From: an uncultured Christensenellaceae bacterium
GTDB lineage: Bacteria; Bacillota; Clostridia; Christensenellales; Borkfalkiaceae
Length of the DNA stretch: 13,126 nt
Assembly (NCBI GenBank): GCA_910588615.1
Contig: CAJUOI010000041.1
Coordinates: 1 to 13,126, forward strand
Direction of reading: 5' to 3'
The notes beneath the pieces were generated by a model that was not told where the DNA came from, did not search any database, and saw only the letters and a list, made by a program, of their open reading frames with translations. Within the stretch, counting starts at the first letter, position 1, and each line of letters starts with the position of its first letter. This document shows positions 1 through 6,122 of the stretch, piece by piece. The position numbers were made by a program, and so were the translations under genes.

Positions 1-77
1 GCATGGAGCAGATCGACAAGGACATCGAATTCCTCAAAGAGCAGAAGGCGGCAAAGAGAAGAAAACCCAAGGAATAA
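1..77 (+). CDS. C-terminal end of an unidentified protein (5' truncated by window edge)
   Basis: The frame starting at position 3 reads 24 codons and stops at TAA 75-77. The visible tail is rich in Lys, Arg and Glu, with a likely helical stretch (DKDIEFLKEQKAAKRRK) ending in a very basic tip. A terminator follows 10 bases later, so this is the end of a real transcription unit. Too little is visible to assign a family. The first Met at position 3 is probably internal, because a 24-residue protein would have no ribosome site within the window. Confidence 0.6.
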   Translation, partial: MEQIDKDIEFLKEQKAAKRRKPKE

Positions 78-86
78 GGTTCATTG

Positions 87-116
87 AAAATCCCCCGAAG
101 ATTCGGGGGATTTTTT
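87..116 (+). terminator. Rho-independent terminator of the upstream gene
   Basis: TCCCCCGAA (91-99) pairs with TTCGGGGGA (102-110) around a very tight loop and is followed by TTTTTT (111-116). The A-run at 87-90 extends the pairing. It closes the unit ending at 77 and separates it from the nuclease operon. Confidence 0.93.
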
Positions 117-143
117 ATGCGTTGTTTTCGTGCTTGGCGGCAC

Positions 144-172
144 TTGACAGAAGCGGGTAAATATGATAGAAT
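144..172 (+). promoter_or_regulatory. Sigma-A-type promoter of the sbcD-sbcC operon
   Basis: A perfect -35 TTGACA (144-149), a 17-base spacer and -10 TAGAAT (167-172), with an extended -10 TG at 164-165. Initiation is expected near 179, giving a leader of about 24 bases before the ATG at 203. No operator-like symmetry is seen. Confidence 0.88.
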
Positions 173-202
173 ATTGCGAAATACGGTTTAGTGCGAGGGG
201 AT

Positions 203-1261
203 ATGAAATTTATTCACTGTGCGGACGTTCATCTCGGCTCGAAGATGGAATCGAAGCTGCCCAAAGAGAAGTCGGACGAGCGCAAATCGGAGGTGCGCAC
301 CGCCTTCCGCAATATGGTAAAGTACGCCGAGGAAAACGGGATTCGGGTAATCGCGCTTTCGGGCGACGTATTCGATTCCGACCGTCCGCTGAAAAAGGAC
401 AAGGAATTCTTTTACAGTGTCGTCAAAAACAACCCCGAAATCGACTTTTTATATCTGCGCGGCAACCACGACGGCATGGAGTCGTACACCGAAAACGACT
501 GCGCGAATCTGAAAACGTTTTCGGAAGAATGGACTGCGTACCGCTACGGCGATGCGGTGTTTTACGGCGTTGAAATGGGCGAGGGCAACGCACTCTCCCT
601 GTATGCCGCGCTCGGCGCCGACAAAAACGATAAAAATATCGTTATGCTTCACGGGCAGATCGCCGACGCGAGCGGCAAGGATAAAATCAACGTTGCAAAG
701 TTGCGCGCAAAAAATATCGATTATCTCGCGCTGGGGCACATCCACGCCTATTCGCAGGGGCGGTTGGACGAGCGCGGCAAATACGTATACAGCGGCTGCC
801 TCGAAGGGCGGGGCTTCGACGAGTGCGGGAAAAAGGGGTTCGTCGTTGTGGATACAGACGGTTTTTCATGCGAGTTCGTGGAAAATTCGGTGCGCACCGT
901 CGAAGAGATTTTCGTCGATTGCAGCGGCACGGAGGACTGGTACACTGCGGTGCGGAAGGCGGAGGAGGCGGTGATCGGGCATAAAAAAGACTTGGTGCGG
1001 CTGGTGCTTACGGGAGAAATTTCTTACGACGGCGAGGGGCTGGAAAAGGAAATCGAGCGGCAGCTCTTTTCTTCCTGTTATTTTATCAGCGTGAAAAACA
1101 GAACGGTGCGCCGCTTCGATATCGATGCGTTGCAGGGGGATCTGTCGCTGCGCGGCGAATTTATCCGCACCGTATTGAACAGTGAAAAATACTCCGACGG
1201 GGAGAAGCAGAGCATTATCTCCGTCGGCTTGAACGCGCTCGGCGGCAGGGAGGTGGAGTGA
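203..1261 (+). CDS. SbcD/YhaO-like metallophosphoesterase, DNA repair exonuclease subunit
   Basis: Calcineurin-like phosphoesterase of the SbcD/Mre11 type, 352 aa. It is expected to be the two-metal nuclease subunit that works with the ATPase encoded next. The visible metal-binding motifs are DVH at residues 8-10, GDVFD at 54-58, GNHD at 87-90, a His in LHGQ near 150, and GHIH at 178-181. This is the complete set for an active site. The protein is somewhat shorter than E. coli SbcD or B. subtilis YhaO (about 400 aa), with the shortfall in the C-terminal cap region. I chose the ATG at 203 (MKFIHCADVHLG), the usual family start, over the GTG at 191; GAGGGG lies just upstream. Its stop overlaps the next ATG by one base, indicating translational coupling. 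Whether it is closer to SbcD or YhaO cannot be settled by eye, so no symbol is given. Confidence 0.93.
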   Translation: MKFIHCADVHLGSKMESKLPKEKSDERKSEVRTAFRNMVKYAEENGIRVIALSGDVFDSDRPLKKDKEFFYSVVKNNPEIDFLYLRGNHDGMESYTENDCANLKTFSEEWTAYRYGDAVFYGVEMGEGNALSLYAALGADKNDKNIVMLHGQIADASGKDKINVAKLRAKNIDYLALGHIHAYSQGRLDERGKYVYSGCLEGRGFDECGKKGFVVVDTDGFSCEFVENSVRTVEEIFVDCSGTEDWYTAVRKAEEAVIGHKKDLVRLVLTGEISYDGEGLEKEIERQLFSSCYFISVKNRTVRRFDIDALQGDLSLRGEFIRTVLNSEKYSDGEKQSIISVGLNALGGREVE

Positions 1262-3780
1262 TGAAGCTGTTACGCTGTCATATCGAAAATTTCGGAAAAT
1301 TTCACCGTGCCGATTTTAATTTCGATGAGGGGATAACGCAGTTCTGCTACGAAAACGGATACGGAAAAACCACGCTTGCCGCATTCTTAAAGGCGATGTT
1401 CTACGGCTTGCCTTCCTATAAGTCCAACACTACCAAATTTAACGACCGTATGCACTTCTATCCCTTCGACGGGGGCAAGTTCGGCGGCAGTCTCACCTTT
1501 GAAATGAAGGGGAAGGAATACCGCGTTGAACGCTACTTCGACAGAAAGAGCGATACCGAGGACGAGCTTACGGTTTACTGCGGCGGCGCGCCGTACGACT
1601 TCGGCACGGAAATCGGCAGGGCGGTGTTCGGGCTGGATAAGGAGTCGTTCGAGCGCACGGCGTTTTATCACGAGTCGGATTCCGATTTGTGCGCCACGAG
1701 CGGAATCGGCGAACGGCTGAACCGTTTCGTGGAGCATACCGAGGACGAAGTCGGCTTCGACGCGGCTGCGGACGCCCTCGAACGGGCGAAGAAGAATTTG
1801 AAGAAGGGGCGCGGCGCGGGCGGCAGAATGGACGACGTGCAGGGCGAAATTTCCGCGCTCGTAAAGGAAATCGAAAACTTGGAGCAAATCGGCGCCGCGC
1901 TTTCGGGATACTACGCGCGGCGCAAGACGCTGCGGGAGGAGATCGCCGCGGCGGAAGAGAAAATCGCCGAAGCGAGGAACAAGAATCTCGTGTTCGAAAA
2001 ATGGAAGCATTACGACTCGCTTCTCGCAAGACGCCGCGAGGCGTTAAGCGCTGCGGAGGAAATCAAAGACGACTATCCCGCGGGCGTGCCCTCGCGGGAG
2101 GATCTGGCAAGGGCGAAGAACGAGGCGGAAAACGTAAACAGGCTGCGCGCGGTGAAGGCGCGCTACGTGTTTCCCGACGCGAAGATGGAAAAGCTCGGCT
2201 ATTACGACCGTATGTTCGCCGCGGGCGTGCCCGACGAGGAAACGCTTGCAAAGGTCGGCAACGGTGCGGACGAAGTAAAAAGTCTGGATGCGAAAATTGC
2301 GGCGGGCGCCGCGGAGAAGGACGAGCGTTTCCGCCGTCTGGAACAGAAATTTAAAGATAATTTGCCGAGCGGGGATGCGGAAACGCGCGCCGCCGAACGT
2401 GTGGAAGAATACCGTGGTTTGCAGCAATGTCCCGTTTCGGACGGCGGGGCACAACCCAAAAAGAAGAGTCTGCTCTTCCCCGTGCTCGCCTTGCTTGCCG
2501 TGGCGATTGCCGCCGCGGGCGTGGGGTTGATATTCGTCAACGTGATCGTCGGCGGGGTGCTCATCGGCGTCGGCGCGGTGGGCTTGGGCGCCGTTGCTTT
2601 TCTGTATTTGAAAAGACAGAGCGTGCGCGTGCAGGATGCGGAAAACGCCAAGCGGATTGCGCGGATGCAGGCGGCGGAGAACGCCGTGCGTGAATTTCTC
2701 GCGCCTTACGGCTATTTTACGCAGAACGGCGTAGCGTTCGATTTCGGCACCTATCAAAACGAAAAGCGCGAATATCTCGAAAAGGAACGCGCTCTGCGGG
2801 AGGGGAACGCCCGTACTGCGGAGCTGGAACGCCGCCGCGGCGAGCTTGGCGAAAGGTTGCAGCGGTTTTTCGACGGCTACCGTCTGGGCGGCGAGGACTT
2901 TTTGAATGCGCTCGCGCTGTTGAAGCAGCGGATTGCGGAGTACGCCTCGTTGCAGGCGGAGGAACGGGAGTTCGAGAAAAACCAAACTGCGTCGCAGGCG
3001 GAGGTGGAAAGAAGCCTTGCCGCCGTAAAACAAATTTACGGAAAGTACGCGATCGGCACCGCGCCGTCGTCGGAGCATATCGAAAAGATGATAAAGGACG
3101 CGGAGACGCTGAAACGGCTGGAACGGGAGGCGGCGGGCGCGCAGACCGAGGCGGAGGAATACCGCATTCAGAACGGTTTAAAAGAAAAGCCGCTTGCCGA
3201 AGAGACGGACGTTGCGCCTTTGAACGGGGAGCTTGCGGACAAGCGCAGCGAGCTTGCCGCCGTCGAACGGCACATTTCCGACGCGGAAGCAGACACCGAA
3301 CGGCTTGCCGACAAGAAGGCGAAAAAGGAAGCGTTGCAGGAGGAGTACGAGCGGCTGAAAGAGCGTTACGGCGTATTGTCCGCCGCGCTCGACTGCTTAA
3401 AGGAGGCGGACAGGAATTTAAAGGACAAGTACGTAGCGCCCGTCAGGCAAACGTATCTGAAATACGCCGATGCGATCGAGTCGATGCTCGGCGAAAAGGT
3501 GAGTATGGATGCGGAATTCCGTATTTCCTTCGAGCGCGGCGGGCAGCAGCGGGCGGACAGATTTTTGAGCGCGGGACAGCGCAGCGTGTGCGCGCTCTGT
3601 TTCCGCCTTGCGCTGATGGAGAATATGTACGGGGCGGAAAAGCCCTTCCTCGTGCTCGACGACCCGTTTGCAGAGCTGGACGAAGGACATTTCGAAAAGA
3701 CGGCGAAAACGCTTACGGCGCTTGCTAAGGATGTGCAAATCATCTACTTCTGCTGCCATGCGAGCCGAAAGGTGATCTGA
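1261..3780 (+). CDS. SbcC/YhaN-like AAA-family ATPase with central membrane hairpin
   Basis: 839-aa SMC/Rad50-like ATPase, partner of the upstream nuclease. Order of parts: N-terminal half of the ATPase head with a P-loop (ENGYGKTT, GK at residues 35-36), coiled coil rich in Glu/Lys/Arg/Ala to about 395, two adjacent hydrophobic segments at about 403-450, a second coiled coil to about 740, then the C-terminal half-head with signature LSAGQR (769-774) and Walker B FLVLDD (796-801). The membrane pair sits where Rad50 or SbcC would carry the hinge or zinc hook. B. subtilis YhaN, as I recall, has a similar central hydrophobic region, so the complex is probably membrane-tethered. The first Gly of the classical GxxxxGK loop is Tyr here. 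The start is ATG 1261, overlapping the upstream TGA, with GGAGGTG at 1249-1255; the GTG at 1258 is less well placed. DNA-end processing is inferred from the family. Confidence 0.9.
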   Translation: MKLLRCHIENFGKFHRADFNFDEGITQFCYENGYGKTTLAAFLKAMFYGLPSYKSNTTKFNDRMHFYPFDGGKFGGSLTFEMKGKEYRVERYFDRKSDTEDELTVYCGGAPYDFGTEIGRAVFGLDKESFERTAFYHESDSDLCATSGIGERLNRFVEHTEDEVGFDAAADALERAKKNLKKGRGAGGRMDDVQGEISALVKEIENLEQIGAALSGYYARRKTLREEIAAAEEKIAEARNKNLVFEKWKHYDSLLARRREALSAAEEIKDDYPAGVPSREDLARAKNEAENVNRLRAVKARYVFPDAKMEKLGYYDRMFAAGVPDEETLAKVGNGADEVKSLDAKIAAGAAEKDERFRRLEQKFKDNLPSGDAETRAAERVEEYRGLQQCPVSDGGAQPKKKSLLFPVLALLAVAIAAAGVGLIFVNVIVGGVLIGVGAVGLGAVAFLYLKRQSVRVQDAENAKRIARMQAAENAVREFLAPYGYFTQNGVAFDFGTYQNEKREYLEKERALREGNARTAELERRRGELGERLQRFFDGYRLGGEDFLNALALLKQRIAEYASLQAEEREFEKNQTASQAEVERSLAAVKQIYGKYAIGTAPSSEHIEKMIKDAETLKRLEREAAGAQTEAEEYRIQNGLKEKPLAEETDVAPLNGELADKRSELAAVERHISDAEADTERLADKKAKKEALQEEYERLKERYGVLSAALDCLKEADRNLKDKYVAPVRQTYLKYADAIESMLGEKVSMDAEFRISFERGGQQRADRFLSAGQRSVCALCFRLALMENMYGAEKPFLVLDDPFAELDEGHFEKTAKTLTALAKDVQIIYFCCHASRKVI

Positions 3781-3800
3781 CGGAACGAAGTCATATTTTT

Positions 3801-3849
3801 AAAACAAACGGGTCCCCGCCGCGATTTTGCGGCGGAGACCCGTCTTTTT
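3801..3849. terminator. Strong, probably bidirectional terminator between convergent genes
   Basis: ACGGGTC plus CCGCCGC (3808-3814, 3816-3822) pairs with GCGGCGG plus GACCCGT (3829-3835, 3837-3843), with one C/A mismatch and a GATTTT loop. It is followed by TTTTT (3845-3849) on the plus strand. A-rich sequence at 3801-3808 supplies a T-rich tail for minus-strand transcripts. It lies between the plus-strand ATPase gene and the minus-strand PRC-barrel gene. The rest of 3850-3927 shows nothing recognisable. Confidence 0.92.
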
Positions 3850-3927
3850 GCGCCGAAATGATAAAGCAAGCGTTTTAAGGAAACGATCGGGGTAACGTTT
3901 ACGCGTCGTCCCCGGACAGCGCACCGT

Positions 3928-4662
3928 TCAATAGATGTTCGTCAGCGTGTTTACGGTCAATTGCAACAGCTTGTTATGTCTGCGCGCGCAGGAGAGGATC
4001 TCGGGCGTAATGCGCTCGTTTGCCAAGGCGATGGGGGAGCCGTTTTCGTCGTATACGCTCTTTTTTACCCTGCGCCCCAACAGGTTGCAGCGGTTGAGCG
4101 CGTCGAATGCGTTTGCGTTTTCCTTTGTTGCCGCGGTAGGTGCGGATGTTGCGGGGGCTGCGGGTTTGGGTTTTGCTTCCTGCTTTTCGGATGCTTGCGC
4201 CGGGTTTCGGGGTGCGAGTTTCGCGTTTTTCGCCGTTTTTTTGGGCACGGTACGCTTGGGCTTGCCGTCGGGATAAACGATCATCGTTTTTCCCGTTACG
4301 ACGCAATCCGCTGCGTACGAGGTGCGGATCCCGTCCTTTACGATGACGTAGACGGGGTCGCCGTCGCCGACGAGCAGATCTCCCACTACGCCGAAGTGCT
4401 CGCCCTTTTCGGAATAGGCGGGCGTTCCAATGGGGCAGGGCAGACCCGTGGGCGCGGCAAGGCGCGCTTTGCCTGCAATGATCACGTCGTCCGAGGCGAG
4501 CACGGCGCGGGCGGGAAGATAAAATTCTTCCTCGTCCTCGTCGATGCAGACGAGGGAGGAGAGCCGTTTATAATCCCTGCTGACGAATGCGCTTTTGGCG
4601 TAGCCGAGTTTATCTCCCGTGGGAGTAAGTATTTCTTTTCCGATAAGTGAAGAAAGTTCCAT
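3928..4662 (-). CDS. PRC-barrel domain protein with Ala/Pro/Lys linker and C-terminal module
   Basis: 244-aa cytoplasmic protein with no signal peptide or membrane segment. Residues about 5-65 form a PRC-barrel (IGKEILTPTGDKLG, then a beta-rich stretch with a DEDEEE turn). Residues about 73-130 look like a second, more divergent barrel (GTPAYSEKGEHFGVVGDLLV). Residues 133-182 are a low-complexity Lys/Pro/Ala linker, and 191-244 form a separate conserved-looking module (LLGRRVKKSVYDENG, then ITPEILSCARRHNKL). PRC-barrels occur in RimM and in various adaptor proteins, so the molecular role here is unknown. The start is supported by GGAGGT (4674-4669) six bases before ATG. The gene is convergent with the nuclease operon and divergent from fprA. 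I found no convincing minus-strand promoter. Confidence 0.8.
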   Translation of the reverse strand: MELSSLIGKEILTPTGDKLGYAKSAFVSRDYKRLSSLVCIDEDEEEFYLPARAVLASDDVIIAGKARLAAPTGLPCPIGTPAYSEKGEHFGVVGDLLVGDGDPVYVIVKDGIRTSYAADCVVTGKTMIVYPDGKPKRTVPKKTAKNAKLAPRNPAQASEKQEAKPKPAAPATSAPTAATKENANAFDALNRCNLLGRRVKKSVYDENGSPIALANERITPEILSCARRHNKLLQLTVNTLTNIY

Positions 4663-4680
4663 GAAATTACCTCCGCGTTC

Positions 4681-4700
4681 CTGTATGCTCTACTGTATGC
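4681..4700. repeat. Direct repeat CTGTATGC x2 upstream of the PRC-barrel gene
   Basis: CTGTATGC occurs at 4681-4688 and 4693-4700, separated by TCTA, so the copies are 12 bases apart. It lies just upstream of the minus-strand ribosome site. It could be a regulator half-site pair or chance; no function is assigned. Confidence 0.3.
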
Positions 4701-4855
4701 CGCTCCGCTTTTGTTTACGGCGGCGGAATTGGGAATAAAAAGGGATTTTTTGTCGGAAGGCAAAAGGGGCGGAATGACGGCGCTCAATTGTCGTTCGGGG
4801 AAGCGCGGAGCGCGGCGTAGAATCTTGTAAAATAAGAAAAAAATTGTGCCGATGC

Positions 4856-4884
4856 TTTTCAAATACGGAAAAACGTGGTATAAT
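4856..4884 (+). promoter_or_regulatory. Extended -10 promoter of fprA, abutting the start codon
   Basis: A consensus -10 TATAAT (4879-4884) is preceded by an extended TG (4876-4877). A 17-base spacer separates it from TTTTCA (4856-4861), four of six bases matching TTGACA. Initiation would be expected at about 4891, which is the A of the fprA ATG, so little or no leader is expected. Confidence 0.85.
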
Positions 4885-4890
4885 CAAAAT

Positions 4891-6090
4891 ATGCAGAATT
4901 CTATTTTTCTCGGAAACGACCTTTATTACGTGGGCGGAAACGACAGACGAATTGCGCTGTTCGAAAACAGTTTTCCCGTGCCGCGCGGCGTTTCCTATAA
5001 TTCCTATCTACTCAAAGACGAGAAAACGGCGCTCTTCGACACCGTCGATCATGCGATCAGCGAGCTCTTTTTCGAAAACGTGGAAGCCGTGCTCGGCGGA
5101 CGGAAGCTCGACTACCTAATCGTGCAGCATATGGAGCCTGACCATTCGGCAAGCTTTGCGGGCGTTATCGGCCGCTATCCTGGGGTCAAGGTCGTCTGCA
5201 ATAAGAAGACGGCGGCGATGCTGAAAAACTTCGGCGCGGGGAGCGGGTACGAAGTGCTCGAAGTGGAAGAGGGCGCCGAGCTTTCCACGGGTAAGCATAA
5301 GCTTAAATTCGTGTTCGCGCCCATGGTGCACTGGCCCGAGGTCATGTTCACCTTCGACGGAACGACGGGCACGCTTTTCTCGGCGGACGCGTTCGGTACC
5401 TTCGGCGCGCTTCCCGGACATATTTATGCGGACGAGCTGCATTTCGAGCGCGACTTTTTAAACGACGCGCGCAGATACTATTTTAATATCGTCGGCAAAT
5501 ACGGCATTCAGGTAACCAACGTCATAAAAAAGGCGGCGGGACTGGATATCAAGCTTGTCTGCCCGCTGCACGGTCCGATCTGGCGCAAGGACTTTGCGAA
5601 ATATCTGAATTACTATCGGACGTGGAGCGCGTACGAGCCCGAAGAAAAGGGCGTCGCCGTTTTCTACGGTTCGGTATACGGGCACACGCAGAATGCGGCG
5701 GAAATTCTTGCCGCCAAGCTTGCGGAAGCGGGGGTTGAAAATATTGCCGTTTACGACGTTGCGGCGACGCACGGATCGAAGCTACTTTCCGAAGCGTTCC
5801 GCTATTCGCACGCGGTGTTTGCCTGCGCTACGCTGAACAACGGTATTTTCGGCGCGATGGAGCACTTTTTAAGCGACCTTACCGCACACTTCTATCAGAA
5901 CAGAACGGCGGCGTTTATCGAAAACGGGTCGTGGGCGCCGCAGGCGGGCAAGCTGATGCAGGAAAAGCTTTCTGCCTGCAAAAATATGCGCACGCTGGGC
6001 GAAACGGTAAAAATTCTTTCCGCGCCGACGGAGGAAACCGCCGCACAGCTTGACTCGCTTGCCAAGACGATCGCGGCAGATTTGAAATAA
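4891..6090 (+). CDS. fprA: A-type flavodiiron protein (O2/NO reductase)
   Basis: 399-aa cytoplasmic flavodiiron protein, expected to reduce O2 to water and/or NO to N2O, a protective enzyme of anaerobes. The N-terminal metallo-beta-lactamase domain holds the complete diiron ligand set: H80, E82, D84 and H85 in HMEPDH, H147, D166 and H227. These fall almost exactly where rubredoxin:oxygen oxidoreductase has them. The C-terminal flavodoxin domain begins near 254, with the FMN phosphate loop GSVYGHT at 260-266. There is no fused rubredoxin, so electrons must come from a separate carrier not in this window. ATG 4891 is chosen because it gives the usual family N-terminus. The longer frame from 4846 runs through the -10 box and cannot be in the transcript. 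No ribosome-binding sequence precedes 4891. O2 versus NO preference cannot be read by eye. Confidence 0.95.
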   Translation: MQNSIFLGNDLYYVGGNDRRIALFENSFPVPRGVSYNSYLLKDEKTALFDTVDHAISELFFENVEAVLGGRKLDYLIVQHMEPDHSASFAGVIGRYPGVKVVCNKKTAAMLKNFGAGSGYEVLEVEEGAELSTGKHKLKFVFAPMVHWPEVMFTFDGTTGTLFSADAFGTFGALPGHIYADELHFERDFLNDARRYYFNIVGKYGIQVTNVIKKAAGLDIKLVCPLHGPIWRKDFAKYLNYYRTWSAYEPEEKGVAVFYGSVYGHTQNAAEILAAKLAEAGVENIAVYDVAATHGSKLLSEAFRYSHAVFACATLNNGIFGAMEHFLSDLTAHFYQNRTAAFIENGSWAPQAGKLMQEKLSACKNMRTLGETVKILSAPTEETAAQLDSLAKTIAADLK

Positions 6091-6122
6091 CGGCTGCGGG
6101 ACTAAATCACGAAGAGGAGCTT

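Noticed and set aside
163..573. 136-aa frame overlapping the start of the sbcD-like gene
   Set aside because: Arg-rich shadow of the nuclease gene in another frame; its start lies at the promoter -10.
2044..3078. 344-aa minus-strand frame inside the ATPase gene
   Set aside because: Low-complexity antisense shadow of a GC-rich coiled-coil gene with a well-supported plus-strand product and no recognisable motif.
3961..4650. 229-aa plus-strand frame opposite the PRC-barrel gene
   Set aside because: Cys/Gly/Arg-rich composition without motifs; the minus-strand gene has a clear ribosome site and domain.
4788..4823. Possible second fprA promoter (TTGTCG with TAGAAT)
   Set aside because: The spacer would be about 24 bases, too long for a functional pair; the box at 4879-4884 is far better.
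4846..4890. N-terminal extension of fprA
   Set aside because: These codons overlap the -10 box, so they are not transcribed from that promoter, and family N-termini begin near 4891.
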